64,000 nt of DNA from Micropruina sonneratiae (GTDB taxonomy: Bacteria > Actinomycetota > Actinomycetes > Propionibacteriales > Propionibacteriaceae), in NCBI RefSeq assembly GCF_025972045.1, contig NZ_JAPDHX010000007.1:1-64000 (forward strand), written 5' to 3'. The position numbers were made by a program, and so were the translations under genes. Shown in pieces: positions 9,530 to 19,260 of this stretch. A model generated the notes under the pieces. That model made no database searches and was not told the origin of the DNA. It saw only the letters and a program-made list of their open reading frames with translations. The first letter of the stretch is position 1. Each line of letters opens with the position of its first letter.

Positions 9530-11494
9530 ATGAACGCCCCGGCCTCCGGCAGCCGCTCCTCAGCCACGTCGTCCTCGTCGTCGAAGAAGGGCGGTGGCGG
9601 GCCCGGGTCGAAGCCCACGACGAATGACTCCGCAGAGCAGTCGAAGGCGAAGTCCGCCGCGCCGAAGGCAAAGAAGTCGTCGGGGCGCAAGGGCACCAAG
9701 CGGAAGCGGTCCACCCCGGCCAAGCCGCTGGACGGCATGGGGGCGATCGTTGGCGGAGGCGGCGTCGGTTTCCGGGTGTGGGCGCCGCACGCCGACACGG
9801 TCAACGTCACCGGCAGCTTCAACGACTGGAGCGACGACGCGGACGCCCTGACCGGTGAGGGCAACGGCTACTGGTACGGCTTCGTCGGCACGGCGAAGCC
9901 CGGTGATGAGTACAAGTTCCGGATCGTCAACGGCGACCAGGTGCTGCACCGGATCGACCCGTACGCCCACCAGGTGACGAACTCGGTCGGCAACGGCGTC
10001 GTCTACGACCACGCGGCCTTCGACTGGAAGGGTGACGCGTTCGTCTGCCCGCCGCACAACGACCTGGTCATCTACGAGTTGCACGTCGGCTCGTTCGCAC
10101 CCGACAAAGAGGGCCAGGTCGGCACCTTCGACCAGGTGCAGGCCAACCTGGCGCACTTCCGCAGCCTGGGCGTGAGCGCCATCCAGCTGATGCCGACCGC
10201 CGAGTTCGCCGGCGACTGGTCGTGGGGCTACAACCCGGCGCACATCTTCGCCGTCGAGAGCAGCTACGGCGGGCCGGACGCCCTGAAGACCCTGGTCCGC
10301 GAGGCGCACCGCAACGGCCTGGCGGTGATCATGGACGTCGTCTACAACCACTTCGGCCCCTCCGACCTCGACCTGTGGCAGTTCGACGGCTGGTCGGAGA
10401 ACGGCAAGGGCGGCATCTACTTCTACAACGACTGGCGCTCGACCACGCCGTGGGGCGACACGCGTCCCGACTACGGACGCGGTGAGGTGCGGCAGTACCT
10501 GCGCGACAACGCCTACCTGTGGTTGCGCGACTACCACGTCGACGGGCTGCGCTTCGACATGACCCCCTACATGCGTTCGGTGGACGCCGACGCCGACCTC
10601 GACCTGCCCGAGGGCTGGAGCCTGCAGAGCTGGCTGAACCGCAGCATCCGCCGGGAGTTCCCCGACGCCATCACCATCGCCGAGGACCTGCACGGCAACC
10701 CGGCGGTGACCAGCACCGCCGACGACGGTGCCGCCTATCACGCGCAGTGGGAGGCCAAGTTCGTCCACCCGGTCCGGGAGGCGATCATCGTCGCCAGCGA
10801 CGCGTACCGGTCGGTGCCGGCGGTTGCCGAGGCGATCGCGCACAGCTACGGCGACACCTACGCGCGGGTGATCTACACCGAGTCGCACGACGAGGTGGCC
10901 AACGGCAAGGCCCGGGTGCCGCAGGAGGTGGACCCGTCCGATCCCCAGGGCTACTGGGCGCAGAAGCGCTCCACCCTGGGGGCCGGGCTGGTGCTGACCG
11001 CGCCCGGCATCCCGATGCTGTTCCAGGGCCAGGAGTTCCTGCAGGGCGGCTGGTTCCGCGACGACGTCCCGCTCGACTGGGAACTCGACTCCGAATACCA
11101 CGGCATCGTGCGGCTGTACCGCGACCTGGTGGCACTGCGGCGCAACTTCGCCGGTCGCACCAAGGGCCTGATGGGGTCCGGGCTGCGGATCATCCACGCC
11201 AACGACGACAACAACCTGATCGCGTTCCAGCGCTGGTGGGACCACGGCGTCCGCGACGACACGGTGGTGATCGCCAACCTGGACGCCCAGGCGCGCAACA
11301 AGTACACGATCGGGATGCCGGCCGAGGGATTGTGGAAGCTGCGGTTCAACAGCGACTCGACGATCTACTCCGACGACTTCGGCGACTTCGACTCCTTCGA
11401 CGTGACCGCCTACCACGAGGACTACGACGGCATGCCCGCGCACGCCGACATCGACATCGCGCCGTACAGCCTGCTGGTGTACAGCCAGGACTGA
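9530..11494 (+). CDS. GH13 alpha-amylase-family protein, branching-enzyme-like
   Basis: Carbohydrate-active protein with an N-terminal CBM48 domain (VGFRVWAPHADTVNVTGSF, from about residue 78) and a GH13 barrel. The catalytic residues are Asp343 (GLRFDMT), Glu385 (IAEDL) and Asp454 (ESHDE). The order and the C-terminal all-beta domain resemble glycogen branching enzymes, but at 654 residues it is not the standard GlgB; the exact glucan reaction is uncertain. The first 65 or so residues are a Ser/Lys/Gly-rich basic tail without signal peptide. A start at a later Met (near 9737) would remove that tail. No other glycogen gene adjoins it. Confidence 0.85.
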   Translation: MNAPASGSRSSATSSSSSKKGGGGPGSKPTTNDSAEQSKAKSAAPKAKKSSGRKGTKRKRSTPAKPLDGMGAIVGGGGVGFRVWAPHADTVNVTGSFNDWSDDADALTGEGNGYWYGFVGTAKPGDEYKFRIVNGDQVLHRIDPYAHQVTNSVGNGVVYDHAAFDWKGDAFVCPPHNDLVIYELHVGSFAPDKEGQVGTFDQVQANLAHFRSLGVSAIQLMPTAEFAGDWSWGYNPAHIFAVESSYGGPDALKTLVREAHRNGLAVIMDVVYNHFGPSDLDLWQFDGWSENGKGGIYFYNDWRSTTPWGDTRPDYGRGEVRQYLRDNAYLWLRDYHVDGLRFDMTPYMRSVDADADLDLPEGWSLQSWLNRSIRREFPDAITIAEDLHGNPAVTSTADDGAAYHAQWEAKFVHPVREAIIVASDAYRSVPAVAEAIAHSYGDTYARVIYTESHDEVANGKARVPQEVDPSDPQGYWAQKRSTLGAGLVLTAPGIPMLFQGQEFLQGGWFRDDVPLDWELDSEYHGIVRLYRDLVALRRNFAGRTKGLMGSGLRIIHANDDNNLIAFQRWWDHGVRDDTVVIANLDAQARNKYTIGMPAEGLWKLRFNSDSTIYSDDFGDFDSFDVTAYHEDYDGMPAHADIDIAPYSLLVYSQD

Positions 11495-11568
11495 ACCGGA
11501 GCCCTTCCCAGCCGGCGGGCATAGGCGCTAGCTTGTGCGCACCTTCCCACCGACCCCCGGGAGCGCAG

Positions 11569-13080
11569 ATGAGTCTGCCGTTGAGTCAGCAACTGTGGCG
11601 CCGCAAGCCGATCGTCTTCCAGAACAAGCACCATCAGGGCGAGGAACTGGCCCGCAACCTGTCGACCTTCCAACTGATGATGTTCGGCGTCGGCGCCACG
11701 GTGGGAACGGGCATCTTCTTCGTGCTCGGTGAGGCGGTGCCGAAGGCCGGTCCGGCGGTGCTGATCTCGTTCCTGATCGCCGGCATCGCGGCCGGCCTGT
11801 CCGCCCTGTGCTACGCCGAATTGGCGTCGGCGATCCCGGTCAGCGGATCGACCTACAGCTACGCCTACCACGCGCTGGGTGAGTTCGTGGCGGTGATCAT
11901 CGCCGGCTGTGTAGTGCTCGAATACGGGGTGTCGACGGGCGCGGTCGCAGTGGGTTGGAGCAGTTACTTCAACGAGCTGCTGCACGAAACCATCGGCTGG
12001 CAATTGCCCGAAGCGCTGTCGGTGTCGCCGATTCCGGTGCCCGTCGAAGGGGCGGACGGCCTGATCACCTACCCCGCCACCGGCGGCCTGATCAACCTGC
12101 CCGCGGTCGTGCTCGTCATGCTGTGCATGCTGCTGCTGATTCGCGGAGCGTCCGAGTCGGCAACGGTCAACGCGATCATGGTGCTGATCAAACTCGGTGT
12201 GCTGGTGCTGTTCACCGTGATCGGTTTCAGCGCGTTCAACGCCGACCACTTCGCCAACTTCTTCGCCTACGGGGTGGGCGGCATCAGCGCCGCCGCGGGC
12301 ACGATCTTCTTCTCGTTCATAGGCTTGGACGCCGTCGCGACAGCCGGTGAAGAGGTGAAGAACCCGCAGAAGGCGCTGCCGCGCGCCATCATCGGCGCCC
12401 TGGCCATCGTGTCGGGCATCTACATCGCCGTCGCCGCCGCGGGACTGGCCGCCAAGCCGGTCGAGTTCTTCGAGCAGACCCAGGGCGAGGCGGGCCTGGC
12501 GCTCATTCTCAAAGAGGTCACCGGCAACCAGATCTGGAGCACCGTGCTCGCCGCCGGGGCCGTGATCTCGATCTTCTCGGTCACCCTGGTCACCCTGTAC
12601 GGCCAGACCCGCATTCTGTTCGCCGTGGGCCGCGACGGGATGATTCCGAAGAAGTTCCTCGAGGTCAACCCCAAGACCATGACCCCCACCTACAACACCA
12701 TCGTGGTCTCGATCGCGGTGGCACTGATCGGCGGCTTCGTGCCCGCCGACTACCTGTGGGACACGGTGTCGATCGGCACCCTGATGGCGTTCTCGGTGGT
12801 CGCCATCGGCATCATCGTGCTGCGAAGAACCCACCCCGATCTGGAGCGTCCGTTCAAGGTGCCCGGCTACCCGGTGGTGCCGATTCTGACCGTGCTGGTG
12901 TGCGTGTACATCATGTGGGGCTTGTCGGCCATCACCTGGGCGATCTTCTTGACCTGGATCGCGGTGGTGTTGCTCTACTACTTCGCCTACGGCCGCAGCC
13001 ACGCGACGCTGAACCACTACACGACCGACGAGGAGATCGCCGAACCCGGCGGCCGCAAGCGACGGGACGACGAGGAATGA
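11569..13080 (+). CDS. APC-superfamily amino acid permease
   Basis: A 503-residue inner-membrane transporter with about 12 hydrophobic helices. The N-terminal MMFGVGATVGTGIFFVLGEA is the helix-1 signature of the cationic amino acid/APC group. GEEVKNPQKALPRAI is the conserved loop of that group, which resembles CAT-type and YfnA-like permeases. The substrate cannot be told from sequence. The frame is open far upstream, overlapping the GH13 gene, but the ATG at 11569 follows GGGAG and fits the family N-terminus. The stop overlaps the start of the stress-protein gene (ATGA), so they are co-translated. Confidence 0.92.
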   Translation: MSLPLSQQLWRRKPIVFQNKHHQGEELARNLSTFQLMMFGVGATVGTGIFFVLGEAVPKAGPAVLISFLIAGIAAGLSALCYAELASAIPVSGSTYSYAYHALGEFVAVIIAGCVVLEYGVSTGAVAVGWSSYFNELLHETIGWQLPEALSVSPIPVPVEGADGLITYPATGGLINLPAVVLVMLCMLLLIRGASESATVNAIMVLIKLGVLVLFTVIGFSAFNADHFANFFAYGVGGISAAAGTIFFSFIGLDAVATAGEEVKNPQKALPRAIIGALAIVSGIYIAVAAAGLAAKPVEFFEQTQGEAGLALILKEVTGNQIWSTVLAAGAVISIFSVTLVTLYGQTRILFAVGRDGMIPKKFLEVNPKTMTPTYNTIVVSIAVALIGGFVPADYLWDTVSIGTLMAFSVVAIGIIVLRRTHPDLERPFKVPGYPVVPILTVLVCVYIMWGLSAITWAIFLTWIAVVLLYYFAYGRSHATLNHYTTDEEIAEPGGRKRRDDEE

Positions 13081-13952
13081 CGTACCTGGTCGGCTACAGC
13101 CCGCACAAGGACGACCGCGGCGCCTTGGCGCTGGCCTGCCAGTTCGCCCGGTCCGAGTCGGACGACGTGCACGCGTTGACGGTGGTGCCGCGCGGGTGGG
13201 AGACGGCGGCGGGCAGCGCAACCGACGGCGAGTTCGAGGCCTGGGCGGCGGCCGAGGGCGAGGCGTCGGCGGCCGAGGCCGCGGCGCTGCTGGCCGAGCA
13301 CTCCGACATCACCTCCACCGCGACCTGGGTGACCGGCCGTTCGGTGCCGGCGGCGATGCTCGAGCAGGCCGAGGCACTCGGGGCGTCGCTGATCGTGGTC
13401 GGCTCGGGCGCCGACGGGCCGCACGGTCGTGTGGCGATGACGTCGAAGACGGACCGGCTGCTCCATTCGTCGCACGTGCCGGTGGTGATCGCGCCGCGCG
13501 GCTACACCACCGCCGCCGGGGACAGGATCACCCGGGTGACGCTGGCCTTCCGCGACGACGACGCCACCTGGGCGCTGCTGGACAAGGTGGCGGAGATCTG
13601 CACCCGGGTGGGGGCCGAACTGCGTCTGCTGACGGTCGCGCTGCGACAGAAGACCATGGTCACCTCTCCGGTGCGGCGCAACGAGGAGCTCGTGTACCAG
13701 CGGCTGCTCGAGCAGGTCCACGACGCGCAGGCCGAAGCCGTCGAGCACCTGGCCGGCAAGGGCCTGCACCCGGACGCCGTCGTCGCCCGGGGGACCTCCT
13801 GGCCGGACGCACTGGACGGCCTTGAATGGTTCGGCGGCGACGTGCTGGTGGTCGGCTCGTCGCGCACCCACCAACTGGCGAACGTGTTCCTCGGCTCGAG
13901 TGCCGCCAAGATCGTCCGAAACTCTCCGGTTCCCGTGGTCGTCGTGCCGTGA
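13077..13952 (+). CDS. Universal stress protein, tandem UspA domains
   Basis: A 291-residue cytoplasmic protein with two UspA folds (about 1-140 and 145-291). The first domain ends with a VVGSGADGPHGR motif like the nucleotide-binding G-x2-G-x9-G-S/T signature, and the second with VVGSSRTHQLANVFLGSSA. The ATG overlaps the permease stop (ATGA). Fusion or operon linkage of Usp proteins to APC permeases is known, and suggests that nucleotide binding tunes transport. A hairpin follows its stop. Confidence 0.9.
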   Translation: MTYLVGYSPHKDDRGALALACQFARSESDDVHALTVVPRGWETAAGSATDGEFEAWAAAEGEASAAEAAALLAEHSDITSTATWVTGRSVPAAMLEQAEALGASLIVVGSGADGPHGRVAMTSKTDRLLHSSHVPVVIAPRGYTTAAGDRITRVTLAFRDDDATWALLDKVAEICTRVGAELRLLTVALRQKTMVTSPVRRNEELVYQRLLEQVHDAQAEAVEHLAGKGLHPDAVVARGTSWPDALDGLEWFGGDVLVVGSSRTHQLANVFLGSSAAKIVRNSPVPVVVVP

Positions 13953-13955
13953 TCT

Positions 13956-13986
13956 CCCGGCAACATCCGGCAACACGGTTGCCGGG
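13956..13986 (+). terminator. Hairpin after the permease-Usp operon
   Basis: CCCGGCAAC (13956-13964) pairs with GTTGCCGGG (13978-13986) across a 13-base loop, four bases after the stop codon. It has no T tract, which is common for high-GC actinobacterial terminators. Confidence 0.6.
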
Positions 13987-14018
13987 CTCCTGCCGTCGCT
14001 TTGAATGCTCCGCGGATT

Positions 14019-14032
14019 TTGAAACGTCTCAA
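14019..14032. promoter_or_regulatory. Orphan LacI-type operator candidate
   Basis: TTGAAACGTCTCAA is a palindrome with one mismatch pair and a central CG, close to the classical LacI/GalR consensus. It lies beyond the decayed 3' end of a LacI-family pseudogene and in front of no intact gene. Confidence 0.4.
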
Positions 14033-14049
14033 TCGACGCGGGGCGAGCC

Positions 14050-14790
14050 CGGAACAGCGCTCGGTGCGATCGTCGGCGGACGCCTCCGGGCGCGGCGGCA
14101 AGCTGTCCTTCTCGCACCTGCTGTGGAAGTGCGGCATCATCGCCAGCCAGGCCTCGGAGCCCTGGTCGGCGACGAGGGAATGTTCGGCGCCCACGTCATG
14201 TTTGGCCACATCGCCGTGATCGCGGCGGCGCGTGTGCTGCGGGATCGTGACCCCTGCGGTGAGCAGGCCGTGCAGGACGCCGACGGCGATCAGGTCGTTG
14301 TAGCCGACCACGGCCGTCGGCGGGTTCGGCAGCAGCACCTGGGCGGCGGCCAGTCCCCCGTGGAAGGTGGGCTGGAAGGGCCCGATCCGGCGCACCAGGA
14401 CCCCGGCGGCCTGGCCGTGTTCCCGCAGCGACCGGAAGCGTAGCCCGTCGGTCCACGACGCCTCCGGGCCGGCCGCGTAGGTCAGGCTGCGATGCCCCAG
14501 CACCAGTTCGTAGCCCGCCGCGGTGGCGGCGACCTGGGCGCCGCGGATCAACTGCGCGTAGAAGGGGTTGGCGACGTCCGAGACGGTCAGCCCGATCAGC
14601 CGGGTGTTGGTGTGGCCGGGCGCGGCGATCGGCTCTGCGCGGTAGCCAGTTCGTCGGCCACCCTGCGCACCCGAGCGGTCTCGGCGCTGACCCGGCCCGG
14701 CCTGGCCAGCGCGCGGCTCACCGTCGAGGCGGCCACGCCGGCCGCCTGCGCCACGTCGTAGATCGTGGGTCGGCGGCGCTGCTCACTCAC
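14050..14790 (-). pseudogene. Decayed LacI-family regulator
   Basis: The start at 14790 encodes a good LacI helix-turn-helix (TIYDVAQAAGVAASTVSRAL). Near 14645 one base has been lost: the frame reads ADELATAQ, while the next frame continues the family sequence GYRAEP...LIGLTVSDVANPFY. The effector domain then reads on (AAGYELVLGHRSLTYAAG) but about 100 residues are missing before PPTAVVGYNDLIAVGVL, and the 3' end is shifted again after GVTIPQ. The remains total about 245 codons against 340 expected. No gene of its former regulon is visible alongside. Confidence 0.85.
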
Positions 14791-14838
14791 CGGGCAAGCG
14801 TAAACCGGCGCTCCGGCGTCCGACCCGGGCGGGAAGGC

Positions 14839-15474
14839 TCAGGGCGCCAGCCGGTCGCGCACCCAGCCCGCGCCGTCGCGCCGATAGCGCAGCCGGTCGT
14901 GCAGCCGGGAGGGCCGGCCCTGCCAGAACTCCCAGGTGCGCGGCACCAGCCGGAAACCACCCCATTCCGGTGGCCGGGGCGGGTCGTCGCCGAATCGTTC
15001 GGACGCCGCCCGCTCGTTGGCCTCCAGCTCCGCACGCGAGGCGATCACCGCGCTCTGCGGGGACGCCCACGCACCGATCCGCGAGCCGAGCGGGCGGCTG
15101 GCGAAGTATTCGTCGGATTCGGCGTCGGAGACCTTCGTCACGTCGCCCTCGACGCGCACCTGGCGCTGCAGTTCACCCCAGTAGAACAACAGGGCCGCCT
15201 GCGGATGTCCGAGCAGCTCCCGGCCCTTGCGCGAGAGGTAGTTGGTGAAGAACACGATGCCCTCGGCGTCGAAACCCTTCATCAGCACGATCCGGGCCGA
15301 GGGGCGTCCGTCGTCGCCCACGGTGGCCAGCGTCATCGCGTTGGCCTCGCCTCGACCGAGCGCCGCCGCCTCGGCGAACCACGCCTCGAACTGCCGCACC
15401 GGATCGGTGGCCGACGCCGCCTGCTCGTCGAGGGTGTCGCGGTCGTAGTTCAGTCGCATGTCGGCGGGGTCCAT
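14839..15474 (-). CDS. pdxH: Pyridoxine/pyridoxamine 5'-phosphate oxidase
   Basis: FMN enzyme that makes PLP from pyridoxine or pyridoxamine 5'-phosphate with O2. The 211-residue length is standard. [12 protein letters not shown] is the family N-terminus, [19 protein letters not shown] the FMN region, [16 protein letters not shown] the substrate loop, and the C-terminal [13 protein letters not shown] carries the conserved Arg/His pair. The gene stands alone on the minus strand, downstream of the tad operon, which is oriented the same way and ends 55 bp upstream. Confidence 0.95.
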   Translation of the reverse strand: MDPADMRLNYDRDTLDEQAASATDPVRQFEAWFAEAAALGRGEANAMTLATVGDDGRPSARIVLMKGFDAEGIVFFTNYLSRKGRELLGHPQAALLFYWGELQRQVRVEGDVTKVSDAESDEYFASRPLGSRIGAWASPQSAVIASRAELEANERAASERFGDDPPRPPEWGGFRLVPRTWEFWQGRPSRLHDRLRYRRDGAGWVRDRLAP

Positions 15475-15528
15475 GACGGCAGCCTAGGCCCGCCCACGAC
15501 GGTTCGGCTGGGCTCCGTCCAGCGCTCG

Positions 15529-18465
15529 TCAGCGGGCCGCGCGCGGCCGCGTCCGGCCCTCGAGCGCACGCTGACAGGCGTCCACCGTCTCGGGCGCCAG
15601 GTCGACGCCGAGCGCCCGGGCCTGCCCGGTCAGCCAACGGACCAGCCGCTGGACCTCGGCGGTGTTGCCGGCCATCAGCTCGGTGTTGATCCGCTCGACC
15701 AGCAGCAGTTCGTCCTCGGGTGCGGCCAGCAGCGCCCGGGCCGCGGCCCAGCGCGCCACCTCCACCTCCTGGTGCTCCACGGCCCAGCGCGCCAGCACCA
15801 CTCCGGCGTCGCGGATCAACGAGGACATGTCGGCACGCAGCTCCTCGGCCCAGCGCCACTGCCCGGGTGCCGCGTCGGCGAGCGGCGCCCCCCGGACGAG
15901 TTCGAGCATGTCGACCAGCGTTTCGGGCGCCAACCGGTTGACCCCGGGTGCGGCCAGCACCTGCAGGCGCTGCCAGTCCGACTCGACCGCCGGGTGCAGT
16001 TCGATCCGGCCCGAGTACGCCTCGGGCAGGTAGGCCCCGCCGTCGGGATCGGCACCCATCCACGACCGCAACCGGGACATGTTCGAGCGCCGGGTGGTTT
16101 CGGCCACCACCAGCTCGTTGGCCATCCGGGTGGCGGTGCTGCGGGGGTGCTCGAGCAGCCACCCGCAGTACTCCTCGCACTGCCGCCGCGCCCGGCTCGG
16201 CGCCGGACCGGCGGCCCCCAGCAGGTCGATCGGGCCCAGCAGCCGAAGGTAGGGGTGGTCGGGCTCGTCGGGCTCGGCTTCGTCGATCCGCAGCGCCGCA
16301 CGGTGCGGCAACGCCCGCACGTTGTCGGCCCGCGACCACCACGGCGCCCGGTCGTGGTTGGCCTGGTCCGTGGCGGCGAAGATGGTGCCGATGGCGGCCC
16401 GCGTGTGGGCGGCGATCAGTTGCGGGCGCAGCGTCAGCCGCTCGGGCAGCAGGGTGAGGGCGGGATCGTCCTCATCACCGGTGAGAACGAGGGCCGAGGA
16501 CGTCGAGTCACCCGCAACGATGCCCGCCACCCCGAGGTCGCGCTCGGACAGCACCCGCCCGATCCGCGACCGGGACTCCTCGTCCGGCTCGTCGGCGAAC
16601 AGCGTCACGTGCGCGGCCCCCGCCTCCGAGCGGTCGGGGTCGACCCTCAGCAGCACGGTGGGTGAGACGTCGGCGCCGCGTTCGGCGGCCAACGCTGCCA
16701 GGGCTTCGACGGCCGGCGCGGGGTGGGCGTGGAAGCGGACGAGCTCGGGGCAGGCCGCCCGGACGAACATCTCGTCGCCGCCGACCACCGTCAGCGACAC
16801 CTCCGACGCCCACGGCGAGCAGGACAGCTCGACGGCGATGGCCGCCGCCACCGCGTGCCGCAGGGCCCGCGACCCGGTCAGGGACAGCGGCGAGCGGGTT
16901 TCCAGGTCGATCATCACCCAGTCACCCTCACCGGCGCGGCCCACGGTCACCAGCGCCGGGAACGGCACCGGGTGGCTGGTGGCGGGCAGGGCCGCGGCAG
17001 CGTCGATGCTGAGGCTCCAGCCGTCCTGGTCGCCGGTGAATCCGTCGGGCAGAGGGTGATCGTGGCGTTCGTCCCACACGAACCGGACGGCGTCGCCGCT
17101 GAGGCGTGCCTGCTGCAGCCGCGGCAGTGGGCGTCCGGTGCGGCGGGCGTGGTCGCCGAGCGCACGCAGCGCCTTCTCGAGCAGTTCAGTCGCTTCGGGC
17201 CGCTCGCGATGCCCTAGCGCCGTCTCGTACCGGCGGACGTCGACCGGCGGGTGGCCGATCCGCCGGCCCAGCGGACGCGTCCGCAACTGGGCGAGCCGGC
17301 TCACCCCCAACCCGGCGAGGATCATCGCCGCCGCACTGCCCGACAGTCCCCCGATCAGCGGCCAGGTCACGTCCGCCGTCCTCGTCGCCGCGGACTGCTG
17401 CGCGTCGGTGCTCGGGGCACCGGACGCCGTGCTGGCCGGCGTTGCGGCCGAACTGGGTGCCCGGTCGTCGGGTCCGGGCGGGGCGGGAGCCGGCTGGTCG
17501 GCGTCCTGTTGGGCCCGTGGGAGGTCGGCTCGGGGCGCCTCGATCTGCGACCGGTCGACCTGCTTGCGCGCCGGTCGCGCCTCGGCGGGTTTGGGTTGCC
17601 GCCCCTTGCCGGCCGGAAGGACCAGCTTCCAGCCCACGTCGATCAGGTCGGGATCGGCGATCCGTTGCGGGTTGGCCCTGAAGATTCGCGGCCACTTCGC
17701 CGCATCGCCGAGGTGTTCCTCGGCGAGGCCGCTGAGCGTGTCGCCGCGCTCCACCACCACCGTGCGCTGCCGCGTCACCCTGCGTTCGGCAGGTCGGGGC
17801 GCGCCGCCGCCGGCACGCTGGTGCGCCGCATTCTCGGCGTCGTCGCTCAGCCCGGCCGGCTGGCCGGCCCCGATCGGCGCGACCGGCATCGCCAGCCGGG
17901 TCCCCGCTTCGAGATCGATGGTCGGGTTCTCCTGCAGGTCGGCGTTCACCTCGACGATGCGCCGCCACTGCGCACCATCGCCCAGTTCCTGCTCGGCGAT
18001 GCTCCACAGGTCGTCGCCCGGCCGCACCAGATAGCCGGACGCCTCGGCGGCGCCGGCAGGGTCGCCCACGACACCGGAGTCGTCGGCACCGCCTCCGGGC
18101 GCCGCCGACGGCCGCTCGGGGCCGTCCACCCGGGCGACGGCGTCCGCGGGCAACGCCGACCAGGACAGGGCGGTGAACACCAGCACCCCGGCCAGCGCCT
18201 GCAGACCGTTCACCAGCGGCAGCCGCAGCGGCACCGCGCGCCGGCCCAGCAGATTCACCGCTTCGGCCGCCACCGACGCGGTGAAGCCGGCCCAGGCCAG
18301 CCAGCCCAGCACGGTGAGCAACGCCAGGACTCCCGACCCGTCGTCGGGTCGCAGCAGATTGGCCAGGGTGGTCGGCGACGTCCCCCACGCCGCCAGGGCC
18401 AGGGGTACCCCGACGACCCCGGCGAGCAGCAGCAGGGCCGCTCCGGCGGCGCGCAGGCGAGCCAT
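15529..18465 (-). CDS. Large membrane protein with two LysM domains and a BTAD domain
   Basis: A 978-residue protein closing the tad operon. It starts with two or three membrane helices (within the first 110 residues). Two LysM repeats follow, one from YLVRPGDDLWSIAEQ and one from VVVERGDTLSGLAEE, each about 50 residues. Another helix (near residue 375) precedes a long cytoplasmic part, and the last 240 residues resemble the bacterial transcriptional activator (BTAD) fold of SARP regulators. LysM domains bind peptidoglycan, so the protein may tie the pilus machine to the wall and sense its state. The role is inferred from domains and locus. Confidence 0.8.
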   Translation of the reverse strand: MARLRAAGAALLLLAGVVGVPLALAAWGTSPTTLANLLRPDDGSGVLALLTVLGWLAWAGFTASVAAEAVNLLGRRAVPLRLPLVNGLQALAGVLVFTALSWSALPADAVARVDGPERPSAAPGGGADDSGVVGDPAGAAEASGYLVRPGDDLWSIAEQELGDGAQWRRIVEVNADLQENPTIDLEAGTRLAMPVAPIGAGQPAGLSDDAENAAHQRAGGGAPRPAERRVTRQRTVVVERGDTLSGLAEEHLGDAAKWPRIFRANPQRIADPDLIDVGWKLVLPAGKGRQPKPAEARPARKQVDRSQIEAPRADLPRAQQDADQPAPAPPGPDDRAPSSAATPASTASGAPSTDAQQSAATRTADVTWPLIGGLSGSAAAMILAGLGVSRLAQLRTRPLGRRIGHPPVDVRRYETALGHRERPEATELLEKALRALGDHARRTGRPLPRLQQARLSGDAVRFVWDERHDHPLPDGFTGDQDGWSLSIDAAAALPATSHPVPFPALVTVGRAGEGDWVMIDLETRSPLSLTGSRALRHAVAAAIAVELSCSPWASEVSLTVVGGDEMFVRAACPELVRFHAHPAPAVEALAALAAERGADVSPTVLLRVDPDRSEAGAAHVTLFADEPDEESRSRIGRVLSERDLGVAGIVAGDSTSSALVLTGDEDDPALTLLPERLTLRPQLIAAHTRAAIGTIFAATDQANHDRAPWWSRADNVRALPHRAALRIDEAEPDEPDHPYLRLLGPIDLLGAAGPAPSRARRQCEEYCGWLLEHPRSTATRMANELVVAETTRRSNMSRLRSWMGADPDGGAYLPEAYSGRIELHPAVESDWQRLQVLAAPGVNRLAPETLVDMLELVRGAPLADAAPGQWRWAEELRADMSSLIRDAGVVLARWAVEHQEVEVARWAAARALLAAPEDELLLVERINTELMAGNTAEVQRLVRWLTGQARALGVDLAPETVDACQRALEGRTRPRAAR

Positions 18466-18466
18466 C

Positions 18467-18907
18467 TCAGCTTCTCCTTCGATAGCGGTCGAGGGCCGAG
18501 GTCGACTCGGCCGACAGTTCCCAACGGCCCGGCCAGCCGGGAACGATGAGGTCGGACAACGGCACCGAACAGCTCACCCGGGCCGACACCCGGGCAGGTT
18601 CGCCGACGGGTGTTGCGAAGCCGGTCACGTCGAGGTCGACGTGCACGGCGGCGCAGGACAGGCCGGCCGTCTCGAACTGGGTGCGCGCGACCCGTTCCGC
18701 CGCCACGCGCGCCTCGCCGGGCGTCCGGGCGGCCGAGGCGGCGCGTGCCGCGGTGCCGGCGACCTGTTCCACCTGGGTGTGGGCGAACCACACCCGTCCG
18801 GCGCCGATCATCGTCGTGATCAGCAGGCCGAGCGCCGGCACGATCAGCGCGAACTCGAGCGCGGCCGCCCCCCGCTCGGACCGCGTGACACGGCACGGCC
18901 CGGTCAT
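18467..18907 (-). CDS. TadE-like pseudopilin
   Basis: A 146-residue protein with a short basic N-terminus, ERGAAALEFALIVPALGLLITTMI as the TadE signal-anchor (prepilin-type cleavage expected at the Gly of RG), and a secreted C-terminal domain with two cysteines. TadE proteins are minor pilins that TadA/TadBC systems need for Flp pilus assembly. Its stop is one base from the start of the LysM/BTAD gene and its start overlaps the previous gene (ATGA region), so translation is coupled. Confidence 0.85.
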   Translation of the reverse strand: MTGPCRVTRSERGAAALEFALIVPALGLLITTMIGAGRVWFAHTQVEQVAGTAARAASAARTPGEARVAAERVARTQFETAGLSCAAVHVDLDVTGFATPVGEPARVSARVSCSVPLSDLIVPGWPGRWELSAESTSALDRYRRRS

Positions 18908-19260
18908 GGCCGCTCCTCGGTGACCATCACCGAATGCTCGGTGACGGCGCCCAGGCCGAGGTCGAAGATGAGGGGTGCCCGACCGGTCACCTGGACCCTG
19001 ACCAGGCCGGACTGCCGAACGATGTGGACCTCAGGGCCCTGCAGCCCGCCGCCGGTGGCGATCCGGCGTCCCATCGCGGCCGCTTCGCCGTCGGACGCGC
19101 GACCCCAGGCGACCTGTTCGGCGACGGCCGAGGCAGCGTTGGACGCCACGGTGCGCCCGTGCAACCAGACCCCGGCCTGAATCGTGCCGAGCACGACGAG
19201 CATCAGCGCAGGGATCAGCAGAGCCCACTGGGTGGACTCGGCGACCCCGCGCTCATTCAT
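18904..19260 (-). CDS. TadE/TadF-like minor pilin
   Basis: A 118-residue protein starting MNERGVAESTQWALLIPALML, again a prepilin-type signal followed by one helix. The rest is a small extracellular domain without cysteines. It is a second TadE-like protein, perhaps equivalent to TadF. Its ATG overlaps the stop of the Flp-like pilin gene, and its stop overlaps the next start, as is usual for this operon. Confidence 0.8.
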   Translation of the reverse strand: MNERGVAESTQWALLIPALMLVVLGTIQAGVWLHGRTVASNAASAVAEQVAWGRASDGEAAAMGRRIATGGGLQGPEVHIVRQSGLVRVQVTGRAPLIFDLGLGAVTEHSVMVTEERP

